64,000 nucleotides of DNA from Pseudomonadota bacterium. Lineage in GTDB: Bacteria; Pseudomonadota; Gammaproteobacteria; Xanthomonadales; SZUA-38. The notes beneath the pieces are model-generated. The model saw only the letters and a program-made list of their open reading frames with translations, did no database searches and had not been told where the DNA came from. The stretch spans positions 1-64,000 of the forward strand of contig JBCCCR010000015.1 in assembly GCA_039033415.1 (NCBI GenBank). The letters are read 5' to 3'. This document shows, in pieces, positions 33,441 through 42,349 of the stretch (its first letter is position 1; the number at the start of each line of letters is the position of its first letter). The translations under genes and the position numbers were made by a program.

Positions 33441-35890
33441 GCATCCGACAAGTCGCCCTTCAACTGGGCGCTCAGGGCTACAAGGTCGTCCCGGTCAAAG
33501 GGAAGCGACCGCTCGGTAAGCAGTGGCAGAAACGGGCCTCGGCTGCAGCCAGCGACATCCAGAAAATGGACTGGGCTGCGGCCGACGGCGTTGGCATCAT
33601 GGGCGCCGCCGTCGATGTCGACGCACCGCACGGAGAATTGGCAAAGGCCTACTATGGCTACCTGCGGCAGCGGCTGGGGAGCCAGTTCAGCTACCGGATG
33701 GGCCTCAAGCCCAAGTTCTTGGTGCCTGTACGCCTATCTTCCGCGTTCAAGCGTACAACGTCGGCTAAGTTCGCCGATCCTGCAGGCAAAACGAACCAAC
33801 TTGAGCTTCTGGTCGGGACGGGCCAGTGGGTCCACACCGGCATTCACCCTAAGGCGGGGCCCTACGAATGGTTCGGTGACGATTGCACGAAGACAGCAAT
33901 TAACGACCTGATCGAGATCAATGAATCCCTATTCGTCGAACTTATCGACAAGTTTGAAGAGCTGGCGGAATCGTTTGGGTTCACGCGCCAGAGGGCAGCA
34001 AAGCGCCCTCGCAGTCCGGGAGGGTCCCCTGCCCTGGCTGACGACCCGGGCCCGGTGCCGGGCTATGACGCCAAGCGCGTGCAGTCAGAGGTCCTGTCCT
34101 ACTTGGACCCAGACTCCGAATACAGCCGGTGGGTCGAAATCGGCATGGCCCTGCACCATCAGTTCCGCGGAGCCGATGACGGCAAAGCGCTCTTCATAGA
34201 GTGGTCATCCCAAGGCAGCAAATTTGATCCATCAGAAGATCTCGAAGCCAAGTGGCGCTCCTTTAATGAAGCGACCTACGCCGATCAGCCGGTTACCCTC
34301 CGGTCTCTTATCAATGAGGTCGAAGAGGAACGTGCGGCAGCTGCGGCGCTAGAGGCGCAGGGGCTGTGCGATCGTATTGACGCCTGCCTTGCGCTTGAGG
34401 AGCTCAACGAGGACATCATTCCCGACATCCGGTCTGCAGGGCTGGACATCAGCGACGTCGACCGGGCCCGCATCGTCGGCCGCGTCCAGCAGGCCTACCA
34501 CAGATTGGACGGTACGAAGGTACCTGTAGAGAGTCTCAGGAAACGGCTATGGGTACGCGCTGCGCAAGATGGCCGGGCAGACTGGCTGACCAACTGGGTC
34601 TGGGACTGCAACGCCGATCGGTACATCGACCTGACTAAGCCGACCGTCGAGCTCAAGGAGCGGGCCTTCGACGTCATCCACAACGCTGAGATGAAGCGAC
34701 TGCTGGGGGATGGCAACAAAGGCCTGGCTTCTATATCTGCACACCAGTACGCCGCGGATCACGATTTGATTACGCGCGTGGATGGGCGCCGATACCTCCC
34801 CGGGGAAGACCAGATCGCGGACGACAGCGGCCATCGGTTCTTGAACACCTACAGCAGCTTCTCTATTCCGCTGGCGCCCTCCGCCTACAGCCCGGAAGAT
34901 CTAGCGGCCATTGCACTGATCGAGCGGCACTTGGAGCTGCTGCTGGGCAGCGCGCTGCAAGCCCACCAGCTGGCGGCCTGGGTGGCTTTCCGGGTCCAAG
35001 AGGTGGCCCAGATGCCCAACTGGGCAGTCATCATCCAGGGTGCCAAGGGAATCGGAAAGTCTTTCCTATCGCGAATGGCGGGCTGCGCGCTAGGGCCCGA
35101 GAACGTGGCGTTGGTATCCCCGGCGACGGTCCAGGGCAGCTTCACCAGCTGGGCTTACAACCGCATCCTCATCATCTTGGAGGAGCTCTTCCTACCCGGG
35201 CAGAACCGGTTGGTGACGCTCAACCAGATGAAGCCCTACATCACCGAGCGGATGGTCGAGATCCACGCTAAGGGCAAAGACCCGTTTATCGCCAAGAACT
35301 TCCTGTCGGTGCTGGCGCTGACCAACTACCGGAACGCCATACCCATTGATCGAGACGACCGGCGTTACATGGTGGTGATGTCGCCGCTGCAGACTGACGA
35401 TCAGGTCAAGGCGCTGGAGAGCAATCAGCCGGGGTACTTCAACCGGCTGTTCGGGACGCTCGAGCATGCGGGCGCCATCCGGAAATGGTTGGCGGAGATG
35501 GACTTAGGCAGTGTGGCGGGGTTCGATCCGCTGGGGAAGGCGCCCGCGACCACCGGCAAAGTGGAGATGGCGGACGCCGCCAAAGACCCGATTCAGCTGG
35601 AAATCGAGGAAATTATCGCCGCGGGAGACTCTCCGCTGATCACCAACACGTTCCTTTCCGCGACAGAATTGCTGAAATTCATCGATATCGGCGCCGGCGG
35701 CATGCAGAAAATCCACTTCAAGATGCTGAATATGGGGTGGGTCAGCGTGGGGCGGCGGCGGATCGGAGGCGTTCGACATCGAATTTGGCGTCGAGCAGAT
35801 GTGTCGGAGCACGGAATCGAGTGGTCAGAATTCGAAATTAACGCAGAAATTGCGATGGAAAATCTGGAGGGCGACGGTTTTGCCGCGTAA
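33437..35890 (+). CDS. phage primase-helicase (prim-pol, PriCT-2, SF3-like ATPase)
   Basis: An 817-residue protein from GTG 33437. The prim-pol domain (about 1-180) has YKVVPVKGKRPLGK, the metal-binding GAAVDVDAPHG and a GTGQWVHTGIHPKAG loop. A PriCT-2 segment follows (about 215-295; SEYSRWVEIGMALHHQF). The C-terminal ATPase has Walker A QGAKGIGKSF (about 534) and Walker B IILEELF, of the DUF5906/VapE-like type. It should prime and unwind at the origin; the iteron array just downstream is its likely site of action. Confidence 0.9.
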   Translation: MSIRQVALQLGAQGYKVVPVKGKRPLGKQWQKRASAAASDIQKMDWAAADGVGIMGAAVDVDAPHGELAKAYYGYLRQRLGSQFSYRMGLKPKFLVPVRLSSAFKRTTSAKFADPAGKTNQLELLVGTGQWVHTGIHPKAGPYEWFGDDCTKTAINDLIEINESLFVELIDKFEELAESFGFTRQRAAKRPRSPGGSPALADDPGPVPGYDAKRVQSEVLSYLDPDSEYSRWVEIGMALHHQFRGADDGKALFIEWSSQGSKFDPSEDLEAKWRSFNEATYADQPVTLRSLINEVEEERAAAAALEAQGLCDRIDACLALEELNEDIIPDIRSAGLDISDVDRARIVGRVQQAYHRLDGTKVPVESLRKRLWVRAAQDGRADWLTNWVWDCNADRYIDLTKPTVELKERAFDVIHNAEMKRLLGDGNKGLASISAHQYAADHDLITRVDGRRYLPGEDQIADDSGHRFLNTYSSFSIPLAPSAYSPEDLAAIALIERHLELLLGSALQAHQLAAWVAFRVQEVAQMPNWAVIIQGAKGIGKSFLSRMAGCALGPENVALVSPATVQGSFTSWAYNRILIILEELFLPGQNRLVTLNQMKPYITERMVEIHAKGKDPFIAKNFLSVLALTNYRNAIPIDRDDRRYMVVMSPLQTDDQVKALESNQPGYFNRLFGTLEHAGAIRKWLAEMDLGSVAGFDPLGKAPATTGKVEMADAAKDPIQLEIEEIIAAGDSPLITNTFLSATELLKFIDIGAGGMQKIHFKMLNMGWVSVGRRRIGGVRHRIWRRADVSEHGIEWSEFEINAEIAMENLEGDGFAA

Positions 35891-36074
35891 TCCGAGCATG
35901 GACAAGATAAAGAAAGAAAATACGGTTTTCGGCTGCAAGCCTATGAATCGTAAAGAGGTACGAGGGAAAGTGGGATTTGGGGAGGTTAGGGCTGTGAGCA
36001 GCGAAAATGCAACTTTGCGGCGTAAACCTCTGAATTCAAAAGAAGGAACTGAAAAAGCCGACTTATGCCCACTG

Positions 36075-36485
36075 CTGTCCCAACTCGGGGCTCTGTCCCA
36101 ACTCCAGAGCGTCCGATTTAGAGTTGGGACAGAGAGTTGGGACAGGCTCTTTTTATTTTCTCTTTATATTTTTCAATTACTTAGAAGTACAAGAGGTATA
36201 GAGAAAATGGCTGTCCCAACTGTCCCAACTAAATCGAAAGTTCCTATGGAGAAGAGAAACATCGAAAACGGAATAATTCCCGAATCGATGTTACATTTCC
36301 TATATAGGCTTTTTCTCGGGGGTAGAGTTGGGACAGCGACGAGCATAAATCGACTTTCGCTCGTAAGCGCTTGAATCTGAAAGGGGGAAATTGAAAAGTG
36401 CCTGTCCCAACTACCTGTCCCAACTCGTTTTTCTGTCCCAACTAGTTGGGACAGCCTTTAAAATCAATAACTTAAGTTGGGACAG
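36075..36485. repeat. iteron array, probable phage replication origin
   Basis: The 11-mer CTGTCCCAACT occurs at 36075, 36093, 36211, 36220, 36402, 36415 and 36433, and its reverse complement at 36122, 36135, 36326, 36444 and 36475: twelve copies in 411 bp. Copies at 36433 and 36444 abut as a perfect 22-bp palindrome, and those at 36075-36145 form a large inverted repeat. An AT-rich stretch (about 36146-36185) lies within. It follows the primase-helicase gene. The region 35891-36629 has no other convincing gene. Confidence 0.8.
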
Positions 36486-36539
36486 CAAATTGGGCGTTTT
36501 ATCTGGTGATTTGGCCCTGCTTTTCTTGGACGAAAAGCG

Positions 36540-36615
36540 AGTCCTAAAGTACTCTGTAGGCCCGCCTTTGGCAAGCCTGCTGTTTTGTTTTGCCTTAGAC
36601 GAGTCCTTTGGGACT
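36540..36615. promoter_or_regulatory. two operator-like palindromes before the dNMP kinase
   Basis: AGTCCTAAAGTACT (36540-36553) is one mismatch from a palindrome. AGTCCTTTGGGACT (36602-36615) is perfect and is the exact reverse complement of the site at 63586. The second lies 14 nt before ATG 36630. Confidence 0.6.
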
Positions 36616-36629
36616 CTTGGAGAGATGAT

Positions 36630-37169
36630 ATGCGATTGATCGGCATTACCGGAAAGGCCCGCTCGGGCAAAGACACTGTGGCGGCCTACTTGGCCCAGCG
36701 CCACGGCTTTCGTCATCTGAGTTTCGCGGGTCCGTTAAAGGCCGCTTGTGCTGCCGCCCTCGGGATCGACCTGGATACGTTCCTCAGCCTACCCAAGGAG
36801 GAGCTGATCGAAGGTCGATCTTTTAGCCCTCGCGTCATGATGCAGCGGATGGGTACTGAAGGGTTTCGCCACCAGCTGGACGATCGGTTTTGGCTCGACA
36901 CGATGGAACTGCATCTGGCTTGCTACGTTCCTGCGAGCGCGACCGGCGTGGTGATATCCGACGTTCGTTTCGACAATGAAGCGGATTGGATTCGAGAGCG
37001 CGGCGGCGAGGTCTGGCACCTCTACAGACCGGATGCCGCCTCCGTGGCGGCGCATGCCTCTGAGCTCGGCGTCAGGTTTGCTGCTGGCGATACTGAGATT
37101 CAGAACTCTCGCACAGTCGAGGCTTTGTACGAGGCTGCCGACGCCTGTTTGGCGGAAGGCCGGGCATGA
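36630..37169 (+). CDS. deoxynucleoside monophosphate kinase
   Basis: A 179-residue P-loop kinase from ATG 36630 with GGAGAG upstream. Walker A GKARSGKDTVAA (about 8-19), an LSFAGPLK lid-like segment and VVISDVRFDNEADWI match phage dNMP kinases. It would raise dNDP supply for phage DNA synthesis. Confidence 0.85.
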   Translation: MRLIGITGKARSGKDTVAAYLAQRHGFRHLSFAGPLKAACAAALGIDLDTFLSLPKEELIEGRSFSPRVMMQRMGTEGFRHQLDDRFWLDTMELHLACYVPASATGVVISDVRFDNEADWIRERGGEVWHLYRPDAASVAAHASELGVRFAAGDTEIQNSRTVEALYEAADACLAEGRA

Positions 37170-37492
37170 TCGTCGATCTACTCACATTGGCCGCTCTCGT
37201 CGCCCTCCAGCAGGCGGGCCACGTTTGGAGCTCGCGGTCTCGCAATAGCGGCAACCCTCGCCACCACCGGTTCGCAGCCTACTGGTCCAATCTGACTTGG
37301 ATTTGTAGCTATGGCTATTTCACTTCGCTGCTGATTCAGCTCAACGGAGACGAGAAAGGCCTGGCGAGCTTTTTCGCGCTCGCTGTTGTTTACACGATCT
37401 CGGCTGCTGAATCGTCCGTAGCTGCGATGAGTTTCCTACTTAGGCGCGAAAAGGGGAGCAACCGCGTCGGGGCATACCCTGGAGAGAAGTGA
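37166..37492 (+). CDS. membrane protein of unknown function
   Basis: A 108-residue protein with three hydrophobic stretches (LLTLAALVALQQAG; SNLTWICSYGYFTSLLIQL; FFALAVVYTISAAESSVAAM). Overlaps the kinase by 4 nt. Similar small membrane proteins occur next to A1-like genes in other phages; not named. Confidence 0.6.
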   Translation: MIVDLLTLAALVALQQAGHVWSSRSRNSGNPRHHRFAAYWSNLTWICSYGYFTSLLIQLNGDEKGLASFFALAVVYTISAAESSVAAMSFLLRREKGSNRVGAYPGEK

Positions 37493-39054
37493 TGGCATTT
37501 CAGAAGCAAATTGAAAACCGCCCCGTATGTTGCGGCCGGGAAATGGGATTGGGCCGCGGCAAAGCTGAGTCAGGTCGAGCCCGCTTCACGTGCTCTCAGT
37601 GTGGGCGCAGTACCACCGGCTCTGGCGATGCAGAGCTGGGCTACGATGCGGCTGAAGCGAAGGCCTACGCCAAGACTTTCCGAAAGCAGAAACGGCAACG
37701 CGTGATCGTGACGAGCGCCGTGAACAACTGCGCCCCCAACTGGCCAGCCTGGCGGTCGCTTCTCGCGCTCGCTGAAGACGTCGGTGCCCAGGTTATGGTC
37801 ATCCCGATCCACTACAAGAATATCAGCCTGTACACCGCCGGCCAGCAATACAAGAAATGGTGGCACGAAGCCTTTAAGCCGCACCTGATGGGGTCGGATG
37901 TTGCTTTGGGGGCAAACGTCAGGGTCAGGGGTGATTGGAAGGTTCAGGCTACCGCTCTCGACCCCTTGAGAGGGAAGCATAGCGTTACGGGGACCACGTG
38001 GTCGATCTTTGGTCATCCGCAAATCGGCATGGAGCCGGTCGCCACTCCGGCGACCAAACGTCCCGGGCGGATGTACTCAACTGGTGCGATGACTGTGAAG
38101 TCGTACTCTGACACCGACAAAGGCAAGAAAGCTGCACACCACCACTCGACTGGCGCGTTGTTGATCGAGATTGATGGCGATCGGGCGTTTGCCTGGAATC
38201 TGAACGCGGATAGCGTCGGTCGGATTTACTGGCTGTCGAACTGCTACTACGAAGATCAGATCCTGAGAGATCGTCGAATCTTGAGCTTGACGATGGGCGA
38301 CGAGCACGTGAAGTGGATGAAGCCCGGCGTAAAGCGGGCGACATTCACGGCGGAAGATTCCATCGTGAACACTCTCCAACCCGAGTATTTGGTTCGGCAT
38401 GACGTTCTCGATTGGTTTGCTGGCTCCCACCACCATGACAAGAAGTGGGCTACGGAATACGCCAAACATGTCCGCGGGCACAACGACGGCCGTAAGGAGC
38501 TCAATCAAGCGGTAGACCATATCAACGCGACTACACCCGATAACTGCTGCTCGCTAATCGTGTCATCGAACCACCATGACCATTTATCGAAATGGCTAGA
38601 TCGGGTTGATTCGAAACGCGACCATGTGAACGGCGCCTTGGCGGACGAACTCCGAATGATGTGCCGCCAGTGGGTGGATGAAAACCCGTCTGGTACGCCC
38701 GATATGTTCCGGGTCTACTGCGAACAAAAGCTGACTTGCAAGTTCGATTTCCTCGACCCCTCGGTGCCTTTTATCTTGGCCGGCGTGTCGATGGAGAATC
38801 ATGGTCACGTGGGCGTCAGTGGTGCACGAGGCTCAGCTAAGTCGTTTGCCAAGTCCGCCTACAAAGCTAATTTAGGGCACGCCCATTCAGCGAGGATATG
38901 CCGAGGCGTCTATCAGTCGGGCAAGTCAACGGGGATTCTGGAATACGAACAGGGCCTTTCTGAGTCTTCGAATACCCACATCATCCAGTATGAGAACGGT
39001 AAGCGGACGCTAGTTGATATCCACGGGCAGCAATGGAGAGGTCGAGATGCCTAG
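37492..39054 (+). CDS. T5 A1-like protein (metallophosphoesterase-like)
   Basis: A 520-residue protein from ATG 37492 (GTG 37489 also in frame). It has an N-terminal zinc ribbon-like part (CCGREMGLG, FTCSQCGRST), then VIPIHYKN, a central metal-site candidate NHHDHLSKWLDR and, near the end, SMENHGHVGVSGARGS and LGHAHSARICRGVYQSG. This matches my memory of the T5 early protein A1 group, needed for host DNA breakdown and second-step transfer. A1 homologues in temperate phages are known but uncharacterised. Assignment tentative. Confidence 0.65.
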   Translation: MAFQKQIENRPVCCGREMGLGRGKAESGRARFTCSQCGRSTTGSGDAELGYDAAEAKAYAKTFRKQKRQRVIVTSAVNNCAPNWPAWRSLLALAEDVGAQVMVIPIHYKNISLYTAGQQYKKWWHEAFKPHLMGSDVALGANVRVRGDWKVQATALDPLRGKHSVTGTTWSIFGHPQIGMEPVATPATKRPGRMYSTGAMTVKSYSDTDKGKKAAHHHSTGALLIEIDGDRAFAWNLNADSVGRIYWLSNCYYEDQILRDRRILSLTMGDEHVKWMKPGVKRATFTAEDSIVNTLQPEYLVRHDVLDWFAGSHHHDKKWATEYAKHVRGHNDGRKELNQAVDHINATTPDNCCSLIVSSNHHDHLSKWLDRVDSKRDHVNGALADELRMMCRQWVDENPSGTPDMFRVYCEQKLTCKFDFLDPSVPFILAGVSMENHGHVGVSGARGSAKSFAKSAYKANLGHAHSARICRGVYQSGKSTGILEYEQGLSESSNTHIIQYENGKRTLVDIHGQQWRGRDA

Positions 39055-39514
39055 ACCAAAGCGATCAGAGATGCCCTCCTGGGAACGATACATCGATCGG
39101 AGACTGAAAGCGTGGGGTCGGTGGCTTCACGGTCAGGATCAGACCGGGGTCGGGTTCGACTCCCAGAGTGTGATTTTTAAGATGATGAAGCTCAAAGGCA
39201 GGGCTACTGTACGGGCTATAAGGGACTGCCAAGCGGAGGAGCGCATCGACGCTACGGTGGTTTTTCTTGGGACGCTGCGCCCAACACTGGCCCACACGCT
39301 GAGGGCCTGGTACTACTTCGATCCATTGGAGGGCCCGCCCAGATACGAACTTAGGCATGCCAGAATGGAGTCGCTTATCGGGCGCCCTTTTCAACGACGC
39401 TGGTTCTATTCTCGCCTATCTGAAGCACGAACGCTGGTCCACGGGTTTCTATGGGCCTACCTTGCAGAGGACGACTTAGAGCTGCGAGAGATGGGTCGGC
39501 TGACCCAAGAGTAG
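39047..39514 (+). CDS. Q-like late transcription regulator (probable)
   Basis: A 155-residue protein from ATG 39047, overlapping the previous gene by 8 nt. MPSWERYIDRRLKAWGRWLH, then a helical core and LSEARTLVHGFLWAYL, fits the phage antiterminator Q/RinA-like group in size and helix pattern. Its place directly before the late operon supports this. Sequence match is weak. Confidence 0.5.
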   Translation: MPRPKRSEMPSWERYIDRRLKAWGRWLHGQDQTGVGFDSQSVIFKMMKLKGRATVRAIRDCQAEERIDATVVFLGTLRPTLAHTLRAWYYFDPLEGPPRYELRHARMESLIGRPFQRRWFYSRLSEARTLVHGFLWAYLAEDDLELREMGRLTQE

Positions 39515-39891
39515 GGGCTGCCTGGGGTGGATACTCAGCGGCGGCCAGGCCTACTCCTGAAGCGTTGGAGTGCAATTGGTATTTGACTTTATGGCCATTA
39601 ATGCCTACCGTATTCAGGCATCGTGCCATCAGTGCGCGTAAGTCGTCTCAACCAGCCATCACTATCGATAGTGTTCTTCTATCGATCAAGCCCTCTCCAT
39701 AGAAAGGAAAGACTTGACACACAGCCACATCTGTGAGTCATGGGACCCTGGGATATAGGCCCGGAGACGGGTATTGATGGGCACCGATTTCGGCTAATTT
39801 TTGAGATTTCAACTGTACCACCACAAAAGCTTACTTTTCAGTAACTTAGCGCGCTAAAGCGATTTCGGGCCATGGAAAGGCCTGCACGAAA
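39515..39891 (+). promoter_or_regulatory. late control region, possible cos
   Basis: A 377-nt gap without a gene. It holds a perfect 14-bp palindrome CACTATCGATAGTG (39660-39673), a TTGACA box (39714-39719) with no well-spaced -10, and an ACACAG...CTGTG inverted repeat (39719-39735). Lambda-like phages with gpA terminases keep cos just before the small terminase, so cos may be here, but no cohesive end can be read from sequence alone. Confidence 0.45.
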
Positions 39892-40404
39892 ATGCGCATG
39901 GAGCGCCAGATGCCGCGGAAGAAAACAGCCGAAGCCCCAAAGGCGCCGGACGGTCGAGAGTTGTATTCAATTTCCCGATTGGCAGCCGAAGCCGGCTTGG
40001 ATCGGCGCACCGTCACCGGTCGCCTGAAGCAGGTCGACTCTGACGGCGAAATTCGTAATCACGGCGCCTACACGCTGAAGACTGCCGGGCCGCATTTATG
40101 GGGCGGACTCAAAGCTTCCAGCGACGGGACGGTCCCTACCGATCCGGCGGCGCGGAAAACCTTCTACCAATCCGAAGAAGCGCGCCTCAAAGTCGAGGCG
40201 GCGATCGGTAATCTCATTCCGGCGGAAGAAGTGCGCGAAGGCGTGGCCGAGGTGTTCAAACTGATCGCTTTGAAAATCGATACTTTGGCGGACACCTTGG
40301 AGAGAGACATCGGTCTCACACCCGACCAAATGACAACTGCGCGTGTTCGCATCTTGTCGATTAAAGACTCGCTTTACAGCGAACTGACCTCAAAAGGCGA
40401 GTAA
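39892..40404 (+). CDS. terminase small subunit (DUF1441-like)
   Basis: A 170-residue protein; ATG 39910 is an alternative start. The N-terminal winged HTH is LYSISRLAAEAGLDRRTVTG followed by RLKQVDSDGEI. The C-terminal part is helical (AEEVREGVAEVFKLIALKID). This is the Nu1/DUF1441 layout: cos recognition and recruitment of the large subunit. The large subunit lies about 14 kb downstream, which is unusual. Confidence 0.75.
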   Translation: MRMERQMPRKKTAEAPKAPDGRELYSISRLAAEAGLDRRTVTGRLKQVDSDGEIRNHGAYTLKTAGPHLWGGLKASSDGTVPTDPAARKTFYQSEEARLKVEAAIGNLIPAEEVREGVAEVFKLIALKIDTLADTLERDIGLTPDQMTTARVRILSIKDSLYSELTSKGE

Positions 40405-40679
40405 TGAATCTTAACGACGTCGAGTCGATCGTCATGATTTTTGCAGTGGTGACGGCTGCTTTCGGCTGGGTGTGGACGAAAGTGTCGACTCAGCAGCGAT
40501 CGCTTGACGAGTTCAAGACGTTCGTCGCCCAACAGTATGTTCCGCGCTCGGAGATCAAGGAAGACATGAAGCAGATCTCGGAAAAGCTGGACCGACTTCA
40601 CGATTTGTTTATGGCCTTTCAACTTGGAGCTCGGTCGTTGACAACGGATGGCGCGATCAAGTGGCCTGATGGGGACTGA
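40404..40679 (+). CDS. small membrane protein with coiled coil
   Basis: A 91-residue protein; one N-terminal TM (IVMIFAVVTAAFGWVW), then a coiled coil (EIKEDMKQISEKLDRLHDLF). The XhlA-like layout and the place at the head of the lysis cassette suggest a lysis accessory. TAATG overlap with terminase small. Confidence 0.6.
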   Translation: MNLNDVESIVMIFAVVTAAFGWVWTKVSTQQRSLDEFKTFVAQQYVPRSEIKEDMKQISEKLDRLHDLFMAFQLGARSLTTDGAIKWPDGD

Positions 40680-41172
40680 GAACGCGGCCGCGCTGAACAA
40701 GGCGAACTACACCGCCCTGTGGAATCAGCTGATCTATCACGAAGATCTACGGCTGCACTCCTACCCTGATACCGAAGGCATCTGGACAATCGGCGTTGGC
40801 CATACGAAAAACGTTCATCCGGGGCAAACCTGCACCCGAGAACAGGCGCTGAAGTGGTTTGACGAAGACTTGAACCTCGCAGTCTTTGACGCTCGCAACG
40901 TCGTACCCAATTTTCTCCGCATGGGCGAGATTCGCCGAGCGGCATTTATCAATCTCCTTTTCAACCTGGGCGCTACGCGATTTCTCGGATTCGAGAGACT
41001 TCGTCTAGCCCTGGAAGAGCTCAATTGGCGCCGAGTGGCGGCCGAGATGGTGGACAGCAAATGGATGACCCAAGTCGGACGCCGCGCAGGCGATCTAGTA
41101 CTTCAGGTCGTCAACGATTCTTGGTGGGTAACCGAAAAGCGATTGCCGCCGCGGCCATTCTACTTGGGCTAG
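40648..41172 (+). CDS. endolysin, T4-type lysozyme (GH24)
   Basis: A 174-residue muramidase. The catalytic triad has exact T4 spacing: Glu in YHED, Asp 9 residues on in SYPD, Thr 15 residues on in WTIGVGHT. ATG 40669 (MGTENAAAL) is another possible start. No signal or SAR helix is seen, so release depends on the holin downstream. Confidence 0.92.
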   Translation: MARSSGLMGTENAAALNKANYTALWNQLIYHEDLRLHSYPDTEGIWTIGVGHTKNVHPGQTCTREQALKWFDEDLNLAVFDARNVVPNFLRMGEIRRAAFINLLFNLGATRFLGFERLRLALEELNWRRVAAEMVDSKWMTQVGRRAGDLVLQVVNDSWWVTEKRLPPRPFYLG

Positions 41173-41378
41173 TTAGCTGCGCAGTAATTGACTCCTCAGA
41201 GGACTATCGCGTCGAAACTCGACAGCTCCCTTCCTGGGACACCCCTGTGGTGTGCGGAATAAACGAAGTGGTGTTTTGCCCCAATGCTCGTAGACCCATT
41301 CGCAACCCGACTTACAAAGACTGTCGATGCGCAGATCGGCGTGAGATGCAGCGAGCCATACGGAGGCTCTGGCAATGA
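41124..41378 (+). CDS. lipoprotein-like small protein in the lysis cassette
   Basis: I start it at GTG 41124, inside the endolysin 3' end in another frame. The 84-residue product has a lipoprotein signal (KAIAAAAILLGLVSC) and a Cys-rich mature part (VVCGINEVVFC, CRC). Role unknown; Rz1-like function is unlikely because a better Rz1 exists at 41950. Confidence 0.55.
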   Translation: MGNRKAIAAAAILLGLVSCAVIDSSEDYRVETRQLPSWDTPVVCGINEVVFCPNARRPIRNPTYKDCRCADRREMQRAIRRLWQ

Positions 41379-41602
41379 AAAAGTGGTTACAGCAACAGAT
41401 CGAGAAAATTGGTCTGCTGCGTTTCATCGTGGGCGTCTGGGTGATGGTCCTGCTGACGATGGGTGTTTCGGCCTCCGTTGCGGATGTCACTAAGCTCACG
41501 CCGAGCAACGCAGCGGTCCTGATCGGTATCTTCGGACTACTGGCGACCGCCCTGCCCTTCACCGTGGGGAAGCGGAAAGACGATGATCGCGACGATTCTT
41601 AG
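41375..41602 (+). CDS. holin
   Basis: A 75-residue protein with two TM segments (FIVGVWVMVLLTMGVSASV; AAVLIGIFGLLATALPFTV) and a short Lys/Asp-rich C-terminal tail (GKRKDDDRDDS): class II holin layout. Lies between endolysin and spanin genes. Confidence 0.75.
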   Translation: MKKWLQQQIEKIGLLRFIVGVWVMVLLTMGVSASVADVTKLTPSNAAVLIGIFGLLATALPFTVGKRKDDDRDDS

Positions 41603-42050
41603 CGCGATCGGCCCTGCTAAAACGCTTTTTCTTCGCCACTGGCAGCTCGGACTCTCCGTCATCCTGGCAGCGTTTATGGGCTGGCAGACGTGGTCAAAGA
41701 GCTCGCTAAAAGACGAGCTAGCTGATGAACAGCTGGCTCGGCGAACCGCGGTAGAAGCCAACAAGACACTTCGCGAAACGATTCGCACGCAGCAGGAGGC
41801 CGCTGTGGCGAATCAGCTTCGCGCACAACGAATTCGAGAAGAAGCCGAGTTGCTTCGGAAGTTGACGCAGGAACAGCGCGAATACGTGACGTTCCTGCGA
41901 GGCCAAATACGGACGGCCGCTCGCGAGAGGATCTCGGAGGTAATCGACAATGAACCTGACTGCCAAGACTTTGGCGCTATGCCTGTTTGCCCTGCCCTGG
42001 ATCGCCGCTTGCGGCTCCTCGCAGCCACTGGTCAGAACGGAGACGGTTGA
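41583..42050 (+). CDS. i-spanin Rz-like
   Basis: A 155-residue protein with one N-terminal TM (HWQLGLSVILAAFMGWQTW) followed by a long periplasmic coiled coil (about 40-115). The next gene is nested in its end in another frame, the standard Rz/Rz1 arrangement. Confidence 0.85.
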   Translation: MIATILSAIGPAKTLFLRHWQLGLSVILAAFMGWQTWSKSSLKDELADEQLARRTAVEANKTLRETIRTQQEAAVANQLRAQRIREEAELLRKLTQEQREYVTFLRGQIRTAARERISEVIDNEPDCQDFGAMPVCPALDRRLRLLAATGQNGDG

Positions 42051-42285
42051 AGTTCCGATTGAAGTCTACGCCGAAGTTCCCGGCGAGTTCACGGACCCTA
42101 TTCCATATCCGTCGCCGCCACTCCCGATGGAGTCTGGCGCCGACATGGCGGCTGCGTTTGAGGCCTACATCTGCGAAGCCCGATTACTGATTCGTCAAGC
42201 GAATCAAGACCGGGCAATCGTGAAAGGCCTTACCAGCGGAAAGTTTGTTCCGTTGCTCGCGGCCGCCGGTGATTTGGAATGCTAA
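41950..42285 (+). CDS. o-spanin Rz1-like lipoprotein
   Basis: A 111-residue lipoprotein (signal LALCLFALPWIAAC; lipobox IAAC) with a Pro-rich segment (PIPYPSPPLP), overlapping Rz by 101 nt in another frame. With Rz it should disrupt the outer membrane at the end of lysis. Confidence 0.85.
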   Translation: MNLTAKTLALCLFALPWIAACGSSQPLVRTETVEVPIEVYAEVPGEFTDPIPYPSPPLPMESGADMAAAFEAYICEARLLIRQANQDRAIVKGLTSGKFVPLLAAAGDLEC

Positions 42286-42349
42286 TCGCGTTGCTTGTGG
42301 CCTGTTTGGCCACAGTTTCGAACGGTGAGTTTACAAAGGATTTCTGTTA

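Noticed and set aside
35799-36374. 191-codon plus-strand frame through the iteron array
   Set aside because: It overlaps the primase end and is largely made of iteron DNA. A short repeated segment near 35.92-36.05 kb (CKPMNRKE and RKPLNSKE) hints at a small coding relic, but there is no convincing start or family.
39736-39748. AGTCATGGGACCC as another phage operator copy
   Set aside because: Only one arm matches well; likely chance.
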